Below are positions 6,256-15,297 of a DNA stretch of 19,382 bases, piece by piece (position 1 is the first letter of the stretch; each line of letters starts with the position of its first letter). The translations under genes and the position numbers were made by a program. The notes beneath the pieces were generated by a model. The model saw nothing but the letters and a program-made list of their open reading frames with translations. It did no database searches and had not been told where the DNA came from. The DNA is from Pseudomonadota bacterium (GTDB lineage Bacteria > Pseudomonadota > Alphaproteobacteria > Rhizobiales > Beijerinckiaceae), in the NCBI GenBank assembly GCA_023423995.1, contig JAFAEL010000050.1, forward strand, positions 1-19,382. The letters run 5' to 3'.

Positions 6256-7926
6256 TTATACCTCGACCACCAGCACATGGCAGGCAGGCTTCTTGCCCCA
6301 ATGCGCTCGAATAACGCCGCGGATGGCCCGCGAAACCGCCTGCTCCACGGCCTCGGGATCACGCCGCCGGGCACGCGGCAGCCCGTTCAGCGTCTCCGCG
6401 ATCGCGTCGTCGATCAGCTCTGCGAAGGTCTCGCCCGATCGCGTGCGCTCGGGAATTCCCATGTGCTCGACGGCCGGATCGCCGGAGAGCTCCCCGCGCT
6501 GGTCGATAGCGATTGCGACGGAAACGATGCCCGCAAAGGCCAGCTTTCGGCGCTCGGGAATGGCCTTGTCGGCTTGGCCGATGATCACGTCGCCATCGCG
6601 ATAGAGTCGACCGGCGGGAACGTGCTCGATGACCTCGGGCTGACCTGGTGCGAGCCTCACCATGGTGCCGTTTCGCGCCCGAACAACGTTCGGCACTCCC
6701 TGCTTTCGAGCGAAATCGGCATGAACAGCTAGGTGCAGGTCCTCGCCGTGCACCGGGACGGCGACCTGCGGCCGGGTCCAAGCATACATGCGGGCCACCT
6801 CGTCCTTTCGCGGGTGACCTGAAACGTGGACGAGGTGCGTGCGGTCGGTGATCACCTCGATCCCGCGCCGGACGAGGCTATTGATGATCGCGTTCACCGG
6901 GGTCTCGTTGCCCGGGATGGTCCGGGAAGAGAAGATGACCCGGTCCCCTGCCGAGAGCGCGATATCGGGGTGCTCGTCCTCAGCGATGCGGGAGAGAGCG
7001 GCCCGCGGCTCGCCCTGCGAGCCGGTCAGCAGAGCGACGACCCGGCTTCGGTCGAGATAGCCGTAGGCCTGGGGCGGATTGAATTCGTTCAGGCCCGACA
7101 GGTAGCCGCAATCGTCCGCCACCCCGACGACCCGGTCCATGGCCCGGCCGACCACCACGACTTCGCGGCCGCAGGCCTCCGCAGCCTCGGCAACGGCTCG
7201 GATGCGGGCGACATTCGAGGCGAAGGTCGTGATCGCCACCCGATGCGGCGCGTCCGCAATCAACTCCTTCAGAGCTGCCGCAACATCCGATTCGCTCGGG
7301 CTGACCCCGTCCCGGACCACGTTCGTCGAATCGCAGACGAGCGCCAGAACGCCTTCGTCGCCGAGTGCCCGGAAGGCTGCCTCCTCGGTCGTCCCGCCGA
7401 GATACGGCGTCGGGTCGATCTTCCAGTCGCCCGTATGGACCACGAGCCCGGCCGGGGTCCGGATCGCGAGCGCATTCGACTCGGGGATCGAGTGTGAGAC
7501 CGGCACGTACTCGACGCTGAAAGGCCCGAGCTGGAGCCGATTTCCAGGCACTATCTCGTTTAGCTCGATCTTCGGCGCACCTGGCTCGTTCAGCTTGCGG
7601 GTCTCGATCAAGCCGACCGCGAACCGCGTTGCGTAGACCGGAGCCCTGAGCCGGGGCCACATCTCGACCAGTGCGCCGATATGGTCCTCATGCGCGTGAG
7701 TGATCAGGATTCCGAGGAGATCCTCACTGCGCTGCTCGATGAAGGACAGGTCCGGGTACATCAGATCGACGCCCGGCATATGCTCCTCGCTCGCGAAGCC
7801 CATGCCGCAATCGACCAGGATCCACTTCCGCCGCCGCTCCGGCCCGAATCCGTAGAGGGCGGCGTTCATTCCGATCTCGCCGACGCCCCCAAGCGGCAGA
7901 AAGACGAGTTCGTCGTCAGCGCTCAC
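6256..7926 (-). CDS. rnj: Ribonuclease J
   Basis: Metallo-beta-lactamase/beta-CASP ribonuclease with endo- and 5'-3' exonuclease activity, acting in mRNA decay and rRNA maturation. The product is 556 residues from a GTG at 7926. Family landmarks are LPLGGVGEIGMN (11-21), the zinc motif THAHEDH (76-82), VSHSIPES with His145, HTGDWKID with Asp167, CDSTN (198-202), beta-CASP motifs TGSQGEP (301-307) and VSGHP (368-372), and PVHGE with His393. The frame extends upstream to 8121 but that part overlaps birA and is not protein-like. The GTG is chosen because MSADDELVFLPLGG is the family start and a strong GGGAGG ribosome site sits seven bases upstream. GTG overlaps the birA TGA (GTGA), which suggests translational coupling. 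Confidence 0.96.
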   Translation of the reverse strand: MSADDELVFLPLGGVGEIGMNAALYGFGPERRRKWILVDCGMGFASEEHMPGVDLMYPDLSFIEQRSEDLLGILITHAHEDHIGALVEMWPRLRAPVYATRFAVGLIETRKLNEPGAPKIELNEIVPGNRLQLGPFSVEYVPVSHSIPESNALAIRTPAGLVVHTGDWKIDPTPYLGGTTEEAAFRALGDEGVLALVCDSTNVVRDGVSPSESDVAAALKELIADAPHRVAITTFASNVARIRAVAEAAEACGREVVVVGRAMDRVVGVADDCGYLSGLNEFNPPQAYGYLDRSRVVALLTGSQGEPRAALSRIAEDEHPDIALSAGDRVIFSSRTIPGNETPVNAIINSLVRRGIEVITDRTHLVHVSGHPRKDEVARMYAWTRPQVAVPVHGEDLHLAVHADFARKQGVPNVVRARNGTMVRLAPGQPEVIEHVPAGRLYRDGDVIIGQADKAIPERRKLAFAGIVSVAIAIDQRGELSGDPAVEHMGIPERTRSGETFAELIDDAIAETLNGLPRARRRDPEAVEQAVSRAIRGVIRAHWGKKPACHVLVVEV

Positions 7927-8714
7927 GCAACAGCCTCCCGGCGCGCACTCGCCGCCGAACCAAAATAAACCTCGCCGGCGCTGATCGTTCGGACCGCGCC
8001 CTCCTCCGTCCGAAGCACGAGCTGGCCGTGCTGGTCGATGGTCTGGAAGGTGCCCGAGATGACGCTGGAACCGGACCGAATGGCGACCGGCCCGCCAAGC
8101 CCCGAGGCTCGGGCGAGCCACAGCTCACGAATGCTGCCGAATCCCCGCCCCTGATCCCAGAGCTGGACGCTTCGCACCCATTCGGCGCTCAGCGCTGCGA
8201 ACAGCCCTTCCGCCGTGACCGAATGCCCAAGAGAGCGAAGTGAGGCGGTCGGATAGGGCAGCCCCTCCGGCGCGTGCAGGACGTTGACCCCGATGCCGAT
8301 CACGACGGCGCGTGTGGAGGGAAGGCTTTCCGTCTCGAGGAGTATCCCGGCGAGCTTCGCCCCATCGGCCAGCATGTCGTTCGGCCATTTGAGGCGAAAC
8401 GCACCCCCGGCTTGGCAGCATCGCTCGAGCGCCTGCGCGAGAGCCACACCGGCAACAAAACCCAATGTCGCAATGCCGGCCGGATCTGCATCCGTGTTCA
8501 GCGCCAGGCTCGCCGCGAGGTTCCCCAGCTCCGTTCTCCAGGAGGAGCCTCGCCGCCCCCGACCTTGCGTCTGGTGGCTGGAGACAACCCAGAGCGGCCC
8601 CCGCTCGCCACAGCGAAGCCGCTCCAGCGCGTCCGTGCTGGTTGAGCCGACCGTATCGTGCGCGATGAGCCTAAAGCCGGCGTCCAGAGCCTCCGGCGCG
8701 AGGGCGAATGCCAT
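7923..8714 (-). CDS. birA: Biotin--[acetyl-CoA-carboxylase] ligase, monofunctional
   Basis: Attaches biotin, through biotinyl-AMP, to carrier lysines of acetyl-CoA, propionyl-CoA and pyruvate carboxylases. The 263-residue cytoplasmic protein begins directly with the catalytic domain. It shows STSTDA (24-29), HQTQGRGRRGSSW (47-59) with the GRGRRG adenylate loop, KWPND (109-113), the biotin-contact lysine in AKLAGILLE (about 119-127) and GIGVNV (140-145). A small C-terminal beta domain follows. There is no N-terminal winged helix, so unlike E. coli BirA it should not repress biotin genes itself. It starts 5 bases after the nuoN stop and ends overlapping rnj. In many Alphaproteobacteria the gene sits at the end of the nuo operon. 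Confidence 0.94.
   Translation of the reverse strand: MAFALAPEALDAGFRLIAHDTVGSTSTDALERLRCGERGPLWVVSSHQTQGRGRRGSSWRTELGNLAASLALNTDADPAGIATLGFVAGVALAQALERCCQAGGAFRLKWPNDMLADGAKLAGILLETESLPSTRAVVIGIGVNVLHAPEGLPYPTASLRSLGHSVTAEGLFAALSAEWVRSVQLWDQGRGFGSIRELWLARASGLGGPVAIRSGSSVISGTFQTIDQHGQLVLRTEEGAVRTISAGEVYFGSAASARREAVA
7934..7939 (-). promoter_or_regulatory. Shine-Dalgarno site that fixes the rnj GTG start
   Basis: GGGAGG on the minus strand, seven bases before the GTG at 7926. It lies inside the last codons of birA. It supports the short GTG start of rnj over the longer open frame and fits coupled translation of birA and rnj. Confidence 0.7.
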
Positions 8715-8719
8715 CCCGC

Positions 8720-10156
8720 TCAGAAGAGCGAACGCGCCGCGGCGGCAGCGGAATTCACCAGCGGGGCCGGGACGACCCAGAACAGGGTGACGACAACGCT
8801 ACAGGCGATCAGCACGGCCTCGGCACCGGGAGCCATGCGCTCGAAGGCCGGCTTCGGCTCGTCGAAATACATCACCTTGACCACGCGGATGTAATAGTAG
8901 GCGCCGATCACGCTGGTCACCACGCCGATGACGGCCAGGGTGTAGAGCCCGGCCTGAACCGCCGCCGCGAAGACGTAGAACTTCGAGAAGAAGCCGGCGA
9001 GAGGCGGAATTCCAGCGAGGGAAAACAGCATCATGGCGAGCGCGAAGGCACGCCAGGGGTGTGTCGTGGCCGCACCCGCAAGCTCGTCGATCGTCTCCAG
9101 ATAACGGTCACCTCGGCGCATCCCGATGATCACCGCGAAAGCGCCGAGCGTCATGGCGAGATAGATCGCCATGTAGACGATGACGCCCTGGATGCCCTCG
9201 GGCGTGCCGGCCGCGAGCCCGATGAGGGCGTAACCGACGTTGCCGATCGAGGAATAGGCCATCAGGCGCTTGATGTTGCGCTGGCCGATCGCCGCGAAGG
9301 AGCCGAGCGCCATCGAGAGAATGGCGACGAAGATGATGATCTGCTGCCAGGAATGGATGATGTCGGGGAACGCCCCGATGAACACCCGCACCGCCATCGC
9401 CATCGCGGCGACCTTCGGGGCCGAGGCGAAGAAGGCCGTGACCGGAGTCGGCGCGCCCTCGTAGACGTCAGGTGTCCACATGTGGAACGGCACCGCCGAG
9501 ATCTTGAACGAGACGCCCGCCGCAACGAACACGATGCCGAGGATGAGGCCGATCGGAGCCTCGCCGCGGACGACCTCTGCGATCGCCGGGAAGGAAACGG
9601 TGCCCGTGAAGCCGTAGATCAGCGAGGCCCCGTAAAGCAGCATGCCTGAGGAGAGCGCGCCCAGGACGAAGTACTTGAGCCCCGCCTCGGTCGAACGAGC
9701 ATCGTCCCGGTGGATCGCCGCCACGACGTAGGCCGCGAGGCTCTGCAACTCGAGGCCCAGATAGAGCGAGATGAGGTCGTTCGCTGAGACCATCATCATC
9801 ATGCCCACCGTCGAGAGCAGGATGAGAACCGGGAACTCGAAGCGGATGAAGCCTTCGCGCTGCATGTAGTCGGACGAGAGTGCGAGCGCAGCAGCCGAGC
9901 CGATCAGGACCAGCGCCTTCATGTACTTGGCGAAGCCATCCGCGATGAAGGCGCCGCCCAGGATGGCGTTCTTTGAAGAGGGCAGGAAGGCGACAGCGAT
10001 CAGCGCCAGCAGGAGGACGACGAACGCGCCCGTCCCGACGATGTTCGTCGCCCGCTTTCCGGAGAAGGCGCCGACCATGAGGAGCACGAGGGCCCCCACT
10101 GCCACGATGATCTCTGGCGTGGCGAGGCCGAAGCTCGAAGCCGCGAAGCTCTGCAT
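8720..10156 (-). CDS. nuoN: NADH-quinone oxidoreductase subunit N
   Basis: Antiporter-like proton-pumping subunit in the complex I membrane arm, next to NuoM and NuoK. It has 478 residues, normal length, with about 14 hydrophobic segments. Likely proton-path residues are Glu136 (LYLGLELQSLAAYV), Lys218 (GVSFKISAVPFHMWTPD) and Lys248 (ASAPKVAAM). Other family text is VYEGAPTPVTAF and AYSSIGNVGYALIG. The ATG is 5 bases after the nuoM stop, and the birA ATG follows its stop by 5, so it closes the nuo gene set but not the transcript. No strong Shine-Dalgarno is visible, which fits coupling to nuoM translation. Confidence 0.97.
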   Translation of the reverse strand: MQSFAASSFGLATPEIIVAVGALVLLMVGAFSGKRATNIVGTGAFVVLLLALIAVAFLPSSKNAILGGAFIADGFAKYMKALVLIGSAAALALSSDYMQREGFIRFEFPVLILLSTVGMMMMVSANDLISLYLGLELQSLAAYVVAAIHRDDARSTEAGLKYFVLGALSSGMLLYGASLIYGFTGTVSFPAIAEVVRGEAPIGLILGIVFVAAGVSFKISAVPFHMWTPDVYEGAPTPVTAFFASAPKVAAMAMAVRVFIGAFPDIIHSWQQIIIFVAILSMALGSFAAIGQRNIKRLMAYSSIGNVGYALIGLAAGTPEGIQGVIVYMAIYLAMTLGAFAVIIGMRRGDRYLETIDELAGAATTHPWRAFALAMMLFSLAGIPPLAGFFSKFYVFAAAVQAGLYTLAVIGVVTSVIGAYYYIRVVKVMYFDEPKPAFERMAPGAEAVLIACSVVVTLFWVVPAPLVNSAAAAARSLF

Positions 10157-10161
10157 TGTCG

Positions 10162-11673
10162 TCAGTTACCGGAGAGTGCCGCGGTCTTGACCGCCGCCAT
10201 GGCGGTCTCGACGCCCCTGAGAAGGGCTTCGGTGGGAGGCGCGAAGGTGTCGAGGATCGGGCCGGGCTGCACGCCATAGTAGATCGTGAGCAGCACGAGC
10301 GGTGCGAAAGTGATGATCTCGCGCCGGTTCAGGTCGAGGATGCCGGCGAGCGAGCGCTTCTCGAGCGGACCGTACACGACCCGAGCGTAGAGCCAGAGCG
10401 CGTAGCCGGCCGATAGGATGACGCCGAAGGCGGACAAGAAGCCGACCCAAGGGTTCGAGCGGAAGGCTCCCATCATGGTCAGGAACTCCCCCACGAAGCC
10501 CGAGGTGCCGGGAAGCCCGACATTGGCCATCGTGAAGACCATGAACACGACCGCGTAGAGCGGCATCCGGTTCACGAGTCCGCCATAGGCCGCGATATCG
10601 CGGGTATGCATGCGGTCGTAGATCACGCCGACGCAGAGGAAGAGCGCACCCGAGACGAGGCCGTGCGAAACCATCTGGAACATGGCGCCCTGGATGCCCT
10701 GCGGGTTCAGGGAGAACAGGCCCATGGTCACGAAGCCCATATGCGCCACCGACGAGTAGGCGACGAGCTTCTTCATGTCCTCCTGCATCAGCGCGACAAG
10801 CGAGGCGTAGATGATCGCCACGATCGACAGCGCGTAGACGAGCGGCTGGAAATAGAGCGACGCGTCCGGGAACATCGGCAGCGAGAAGCGGATGAAACCG
10901 TAGCCGCCCATCTTCAGCAGGATGCCCGCCAGGATGACCGAGCCCGCCGTCGGCGCCTCGACGTGGGCGTCGGGCAGCCAGGTGTGCACCGGCCACATCG
11001 GCATCTTCACCGCGAACGAGGCGAAGAAGGCGAGCCAGAGCCAGGTCTGCATCGAGGCCGGGAACCGGTGCTGCAGGAGCGCCTGGATATCCGTCGTGCC
11101 GGCCTGCCAGTACATCGCGATGATCGCGAGCAGCATCAGCACCGAGCCGAGCAGCGTGTAGAGGAAGAACTTGAACGACGCATAGATGCGCCGCTTGCCA
11201 CCCCAGATGCCAATGATGAGGAACATCGGCATCAGTCCCGCTTCGAAGAACAGGTAGAAGAGGACGAGGTCGCCGGCCGCGAAGACGCCGATCATCGTCG
11301 TCTCGAGTACCAGGAAGCAGACGTAGTAGGCCTTCACCCGGCGTTCGATGGCCTCCCACGACGCCAGGATGCAGAACGGCATCAGGAACGTCGTGAGCAG
11401 GATGAACGGCATGGCGAAGCCGTCCACCGTGAGCTTGAAGCGGATCGTCTCCGCCAGCCAGGCATGGGTCTCCGTCAGCTGGAACGCCGAGGTCGTGGGG
11501 TCGAAGCGGCTCCAGGCGTAGAGCGACAGAAGAAACGTCGCGAGGGTCGTGAACAGCGCGATCCAGCGGGCGTTCGAGCGGACGTCCGCATCGTCGCCAC
11601 GCAGCGACAGGATGATCGCCGAACCGACGAGCGGGACGATCAGGAGACCGGCGAGAATGCCGAGGCCGAACAT
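10162..11673 (-). CDS. nuoM: NADH-quinone oxidoreductase subunit M
   Basis: Second antiporter-like proton-pumping subunit of complex I. It has 503 residues from the ATG at 11673; the frame is open further upstream to 11880 but that overlaps nuoL. Glu144 ([15 protein letters not shown]) falls at exactly the E. coli NuoM number. Lys223 ([20 protein letters not shown]) and Lys254 (ILLKMGGYG) are the half-channel lysines. [19 protein letters not shown] is the broken-helix region typical of the family. Junction with nuoL is TGATG (one base shared), so translation should be coupled, with a G-rich GGGGGCG just upstream. The nuoN ATG lies 5 bases after the stop. Confidence 0.97.
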   Translation of the reverse strand: MFGLGILAGLLIVPLVGSAIILSLRGDDADVRSNARWIALFTTLATFLLSLYAWSRFDPTTSAFQLTETHAWLAETIRFKLTVDGFAMPFILLTTFLMPFCILASWEAIERRVKAYYVCFLVLETTMIGVFAAGDLVLFYLFFEAGLMPMFLIIGIWGGKRRIYASFKFFLYTLLGSVLMLLAIIAMYWQAGTTDIQALLQHRFPASMQTWLWLAFFASFAVKMPMWPVHTWLPDAHVEAPTAGSVILAGILLKMGGYGFIRFSLPMFPDASLYFQPLVYALSIVAIIYASLVALMQEDMKKLVAYSSVAHMGFVTMGLFSLNPQGIQGAMFQMVSHGLVSGALFLCVGVIYDRMHTRDIAAYGGLVNRMPLYAVVFMVFTMANVGLPGTSGFVGEFLTMMGAFRSNPWVGFLSAFGVILSAGYALWLYARVVYGPLEKRSLAGILDLNRREIITFAPLVLLTIYYGVQPGPILDTFAPPTEALLRGVETAMAAVKTAALSGN

Positions 11674-13754
11674 CAGTGCGCCCCCGCGCCGGTGAGAAGG
11701 TACCAGGTGATCAGGGCCGCGACCCCGATCAGCATGACGAATGCGTAGTGATAGACGTAGCCGGTCTGCAGCCGCATGACGCCGCGGGTCACGTCGACCA
11801 CCCGGGCCGAGATGCCGTCGGGCCCGAGACCATCGATGACGGTGCCATCGCCCTGCTTCCAGAGGAAGCGGCCGAGCCACTTCGCCCCACGTACGAAGAC
11901 GAAGTCATAGATCTCGTCGAAGTACCACTTGTTGAGCAGGAACCGGTAGAGGATCGGGTTCTGCGCCGCGGCGCGGGCGGGCAGGTCCGGCCGGCGGATG
12001 TACATGAGGAAGGCGAGCAGGAAGCCCACGATCATCGCGACGAAAGGCGACCACACCACCCAAAGCGGGGCGTGATGCATCTCTTCGAAGACCTTGTACT
12101 GGGTCATACCGAGGGATTCACGCCAGAAGTGCTCGGCGTCGTGTCCGATGAAGAACGGCGCGAAGATCATGCCGGCGAAGATCGCCCCGAAGGCGAGCAC
12201 ACCGAGCGGGATCAGCATGACGAGCGGGCTCTCGTGCGGCTGGTGGTCATGGCTATGATTGCCGTGCTCCAGATGCGAGTGCGCAGCCGGCTCTACGTCA
12301 TGCCCCTTGCTGTCGTGAGCCACGCCCTCGTGGTGGCCCGGCGCGCCATCGGCATGGTGCGAACCGGCATGACCAGCCGCGTGCGCATGCGCATCGTGCG
12401 ACCCGCCCCAGCGCGGTGTCTGCTCGAAGGTCATGAAGAACAGGCGCCAGGAATAGAACGAGGTCATGCAGGCAGCGATTACGGTCGCCATGAAGCCAAG
12501 CGCAGCGCCCGGATTCTGCGACATGAAGGCCGCCTCGATGATGGCGTCCTTCGAGTAGTAGCCCGCTGTGAACGGAAACCCGGTCAGGGCCAGCGTTCCG
12601 ATCGCCATCATGGCCGTCGTGAATGGGATGTAGCGACGCAGCGCACCCATGTTCCGCATGTCCTGCTCGTGGTGCATCGCATGGATGACCGAGCCGGCAC
12701 CGAGGAACAGCAGCGCCTTGAAGAAGGCGTGGGTGAACAGGTGGAAGATCCCGGCCCCGAAGGCGCCGACGCCGAGCGCGACGAACATGTAGCCGAGCTG
12801 CGAGCAGGTCGAATAGGCGATCACGCGCTTGATGTCGTTCTGCACCAGACCGACCGTCGCGGCGAAGAACGCCGTGATCGCGCCGATGACGGTTACGACC
12901 GTGAGCGCGTTCTGGGAGAGCTCGAAGAGCGGCGACATGCGCGCCACCATGAAGACGCCGGCCGTGACCATCGTCGCGGCATGGATGAGGGCGGAGACCG
13001 GCGTCGGACCCTCCATCGCGTCAGGCAGCCAGGTGTGGAGCAGGATCTGCGCCGACTTACCCATCGCCCCCATGAACAGGAGCAGGCAGGTGATCGTGAC
13101 GGCGTTCCAGTCGTAGCCGAGGAATCGGAAGGTCTGGTCCTTCACCTCCGCGACACGCGGGAGGATCTGGTCGAAGGCGACCGAGTTGAACAGGATGAAG
13201 ACGAGGAAGATGCCGAGCAGGAAGCCGAAATCGCCGACCCGGTTGACGATGAAGGCCTTCATGGCCGCCGCGTTCGCGGACGGCTTCTCGTACCAGAAGC
13301 CGATCAGCAGATAGCTCGCGAGGCCCACGCCCTCCCAGCCGAAGAACATCTGGACGAGGTTGTCGGCCGTCACCAGCATCAGCATGGCGAAGGTGAAGAG
13401 CGACAGGTAGGCGAAGAACCGCGGCCGGTGCGGGTCCTCGTGCATGTAGCCGATCGAGTAGAGGTGGACGAGCGCGGAGACGCTGGTCACGACCACCAGC
13501 ATTACGGCCGTCAGCGTGTCGATACGGAAGGCCCAGTCGACCACGAGGTCGCCCGAGACCATCCAACTCGCGACCTGCACACGGGTCGCGCCCGAGCCGA
13601 ACCCGACCGAGATGAAGGCGATCCAGGACAGGAAGGCCGACACGCCAAGGAGCGCCGTCGTGACGATCTCGCTCGGCCGCGGCCCGATCACCCGGCCGAA
13701 AATGCCGGCGATCAGGAAGCCGATGAGGGGGAGAAAGACAATCGCGTGGTACAT
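11673..13754 (-). CDS. nuoL: NADH-quinone oxidoreductase subunit L with histidine-rich loop
   Basis: Distal antiporter-like subunit of complex I, expected to include the long lateral helix at its C-terminus. It has 693 residues. Key residues are Glu141 ([14 protein letters not shown]), Lys233 ([25 protein letters not shown], residues 228-252), and Lys346 ([18 protein letters not shown], 338-355). [14 protein letters not shown] marks the family. An insertion between membrane segments, residues 453-507, carries 17 histidines in 55 residues with Ala, Gly, Asp and Ser, ending in PHESP. This makes the protein longer than the roughly 610-residue E. coli NuoL. The ATG follows nuoK by 9 bases without a clear Shine-Dalgarno; the stop overlaps the nuoM ATG. 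Confidence 0.97.
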   Translation of the reverse strand: MYHAIVFLPLIGFLIAGIFGRVIGPRPSEIVTTALLGVSAFLSWIAFISVGFGSGATRVQVASWMVSGDLVVDWAFRIDTLTAVMLVVVTSVSALVHLYSIGYMHEDPHRPRFFAYLSLFTFAMLMLVTADNLVQMFFGWEGVGLASYLLIGFWYEKPSANAAAMKAFIVNRVGDFGFLLGIFLVFILFNSVAFDQILPRVAEVKDQTFRFLGYDWNAVTITCLLLFMGAMGKSAQILLHTWLPDAMEGPTPVSALIHAATMVTAGVFMVARMSPLFELSQNALTVVTVIGAITAFFAATVGLVQNDIKRVIAYSTCSQLGYMFVALGVGAFGAGIFHLFTHAFFKALLFLGAGSVIHAMHHEQDMRNMGALRRYIPFTTAMMAIGTLALTGFPFTAGYYSKDAIIEAAFMSQNPGAALGFMATVIAACMTSFYSWRLFFMTFEQTPRWGGSHDAHAHAAGHAGSHHADGAPGHHEGVAHDSKGHDVEPAAHSHLEHGNHSHDHQPHESPLVMLIPLGVLAFGAIFAGMIFAPFFIGHDAEHFWRESLGMTQYKVFEEMHHAPLWVVWSPFVAMIVGFLLAFLMYIRRPDLPARAAAQNPILYRFLLNKWYFDEIYDFVFVRGAKWLGRFLWKQGDGTVIDGLGPDGISARVVDVTRGVMRLQTGYVYHYAFVMLIGVAALITWYLLTGAGAH

Positions 13755-13763
13755 CGGGCGGTA

Positions 13764-14075
13764 TCAGCCCCGCATCATGTTGATGTCTTCCACCGCGATC
13801 GAACCCCGATTGCGGTAGAAGGTGACGAGGATCGCAAGGCCGATCGCCGCTTCGGCGGCAGCCACGGTCAGAACGAAGAGCGCAAAGACCTGGCCGACGA
13901 TGTCGTTCAGGTGCGACGAGAACGCGACGAGGTTGATGTTCACGGCAAGCAGGATGAGCTCGACCGACATCAGGATGACGATGACGTTCTTCCGGTTGAT
14001 GAAGATGCCGAGGACGCCGATCGTGAACAGGATCGCCGCGACCGTGAGGAAGTGTCCAAGCCCGATCGTGCTCAT
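13764..14075 (-). CDS. nuoK: NADH-quinone oxidoreductase subunit K
   Basis: Small MrpC-like membrane subunit of complex I with three transmembrane helices (103 residues). The two buried glutamates needed for coupling are Glu39 ([12 protein letters not shown]) and Glu75 ([11 protein letters not shown]), equivalent to E. coli Glu36 and Glu72. The sequence ends in VEDINMMRG, a usual alphaproteobacterial terminus. Its ATG overlaps the nuoJ TGA as ATGA. GGGGAG lies eight bases upstream inside nuoJ and gives a good ribosome site. Confidence 0.97.
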   Translation of the reverse strand: MSTIGLGHFLTVAAILFTIGVLGIFINRKNVIVILMSVELILLAVNINLVAFSSHLNDIVGQVFALFVLTVAAAEAAIGLAILVTFYRNRGSIAVEDINMMRG

Positions 14076-14695
14076 CGCGTGAACTCCCCGAGGCCCTGAC
14101 GGGAAGGCACCTTGTGCATCTGCACCGCCTCCTCCGGCGTCCGCGCAACCTGCTTGGCGATGTTCTGGCGCCGCACCCCAGGCCGATCCCGGAGGGTCAG
14201 GACGATCGCGCCGATCATCGCCACGAGCAGGATCAAGCCTGCGGCCTGGAAGAAGTAGGAGTAGCGCGTGTAGAGCACGCGCCCGATTGCCTCGGTGTTG
14301 GTGATCGCCTCGCCGGGAGGCGTCGCAGCGATCGGCACCCGCAGCGCCTCGGGGCTCACGGCCCAGGTGGAGACGACGAGCAGGATCTCGACGAGGAAGA
14401 TCAGCCCGATCAGCGCCCCGACGGGCAGATATTGCTGGAAGCCCTGGCGCAGCTCGGCGAAGTCGACGTCGAGCATCATCACGACGAACAGGAACAGCAC
14501 CGCGACCGCGCCGACATAGACGACGACCAGGATCATCGCCAGGAACTCGGCGTGGAGCAGGACGAACAGCCCTGCCGCATTCACGAAGGCGAGGATCAGG
14601 AACAGCACCGACTGAACGGGATTGCGCGAGGCAACCACCATCACGGCCGACGCGACGGTGATCGCCGCGAAGATGTAGAAGAAGAGTGCTTGCAT
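14072..14695 (-). CDS. nuoJ: NADH-quinone oxidoreductase subunit J
   Basis: Membrane subunit of complex I with five predicted helices, 207 residues. Its third helix supplies the pi-bulge that links quinone chemistry to the pumping subunits. Family text includes [16 protein letters not shown] (23-38), [27 protein letters not shown] (split landmarks: [25 protein letters not shown]) and [13 protein letters not shown] near the C-terminus. The hydrophilic tail (about 171-207) is basic. It is separated from nuoI by 113 bases, the only break in the nuo genes, and overlaps nuoK by four bases. A candidate internal promoter lies in the gap. Confidence 0.96.
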   Translation of the reverse strand: MQALFFYIFAAITVASAVMVVASRNPVQSVLFLILAFVNAAGLFVLLHAEFLAMILVVVYVGAVAVLFLFVVMMLDVDFAELRQGFQQYLPVGALIGLIFLVEILLVVSTWAVSPEALRVPIAATPPGEAITNTEAIGRVLYTRYSYFFQAAGLILLVAMIGAIVLTLRDRPGVRRQNIAKQVARTPEEAVQMHKVPSRQGLGEFTR

Positions 14696-14733
14696 CGGCG
14701 ATCGGGTCTCGTCCCGGCCTCTTCGGGTTCAGG

Positions 14734-14751
14734 CGGGACCGTCGAGTCCCG
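14734..14751 (-). repeat. 6-bp hairpin in the nuoI-nuoJ gap
   Basis: CGGGAC (14734-14739) pairs with GTCCCG (14746-14751) around a 6-base loop. No T-run follows on the minus strand, so it is not a terminator. It could stabilise a 5' or 3' RNA end or partly attenuate nuoJ-N. Confidence 0.35.
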
Positions 14752-14755
14752 GAGG

Positions 14756-14784
14756 TCTATAGGCCCGTGCCCCGGATGGGACAA
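14756..14784 (-). promoter_or_regulatory. Candidate internal promoter for nuoJKLMN and downstream genes
   Basis: Read on the minus strand, TTGTCC (14784-14779) is followed after exactly 17 bases by TATAGA (14761-14756). Each matches four of six consensus bases. It sits in the only gap within the nuo genes, and transcription would start near 14749, about 55 bases before the nuoJ ATG. Promoter calls by eye in high-GC DNA are unreliable. Confidence 0.35.
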
Positions 14785-14808
14785 CGGCGGGTCGCATGCG
14801 TTCAGGGC

Positions 14809-15297
14809 TTAGCGGTACGGCGCATCCATCCGGATGTTGCGCTGGATCTCGCGCTCCCACCGGTCGCCGTTCTCGAGAAGCTTCTGCTTGTTGTAGAGGA
14901 GCTCCTCGCGCGTCTCGACGGAGAACTCCATGTTCGGCCCCTCGACGATGGCGTCCACCGGGCATGCCTCCTGGCACATGCCGCAGTAGATGCACTTCAC
15001 CATGTCGATGTCGTACCGGGTGGTGCGCCGCGTGCCGTCGTTCCGGCGCGGGCCGGCCTCGATGGTGATCGCCTGTGCCGGGCAGATCGCCTCGCAGAGC
15101 TTGCAGGCGATGCAGCGCTCCTCGCCGTTCGGGTAGCGGCGCAACGCGTGCTCGCCGCGGAAGCGGGGCGAGTAGTAGTTCTTCTCGAAGGGATAGTTGA
15201 TCGTCGCCTTCGGCTTGAAGAAGTACTTCATCGACAGCACGAATGCCGCGACGAACTCCTTCAGGAGAAGCGACGTAGCCGCCTGGGCGACGTTCAT
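14809..15297 (-). CDS. nuoI: NADH-quinone oxidoreductase subunit I
   Basis: Peripheral-arm ferredoxin-like subunit holding clusters N6a and N6b, which pass electrons towards NuoB and quinone. It has 162 residues. The two 4Fe-4S motifs are [12 protein letters not shown] (Cys62, 65, 68, 72) and [12 protein letters not shown] (Cys102, 105, 108, 112). The last cysteine of each set serves the partner cluster. The N-terminal region (about 10-50, including [17 protein letters not shown] from 46) is the conserved amphipathic part that sits on the membrane arm. The ATG overlaps the nuoH stop as ATGA. AGGAG seven to eight bases upstream is a good ribosome site. Confidence 0.97.
   Translation of the reverse strand: MNVAQAATSLLLKEFVAAFVLSMKYFFKPKATINYPFEKNYYSPRFRGEHALRRYPNGEERCIACKLCEAICPAQAITIEAGPRRNDGTRRTTRYDIDMVKCIYCGMCQEACPVDAIVEGPNMEFSVETREELLYNKQKLLENGDRWEREIQRNIRMDAPYR

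Noticed and set aside
7927..8121. Upstream continuation of the rnj frame
   Set aside because: Overlaps birA; the GTG at 7926 has a strong ribosome site and matches the family N-terminus.
10606..11748. 380-codon plus-strand open frame opposite nuoM
   Set aside because: Same antisense composition as the other shadows, overlaps nuoM fully.
11676..14099. 807-codon open frame on the plus strand opposite nuoL and nuoK
   Set aside because: It is rich in Arg, Asp, Glu and His in the pattern expected from the antisense of a high-GC membrane protein gene. It has no recognisable domain and lies wholly over certain genes.
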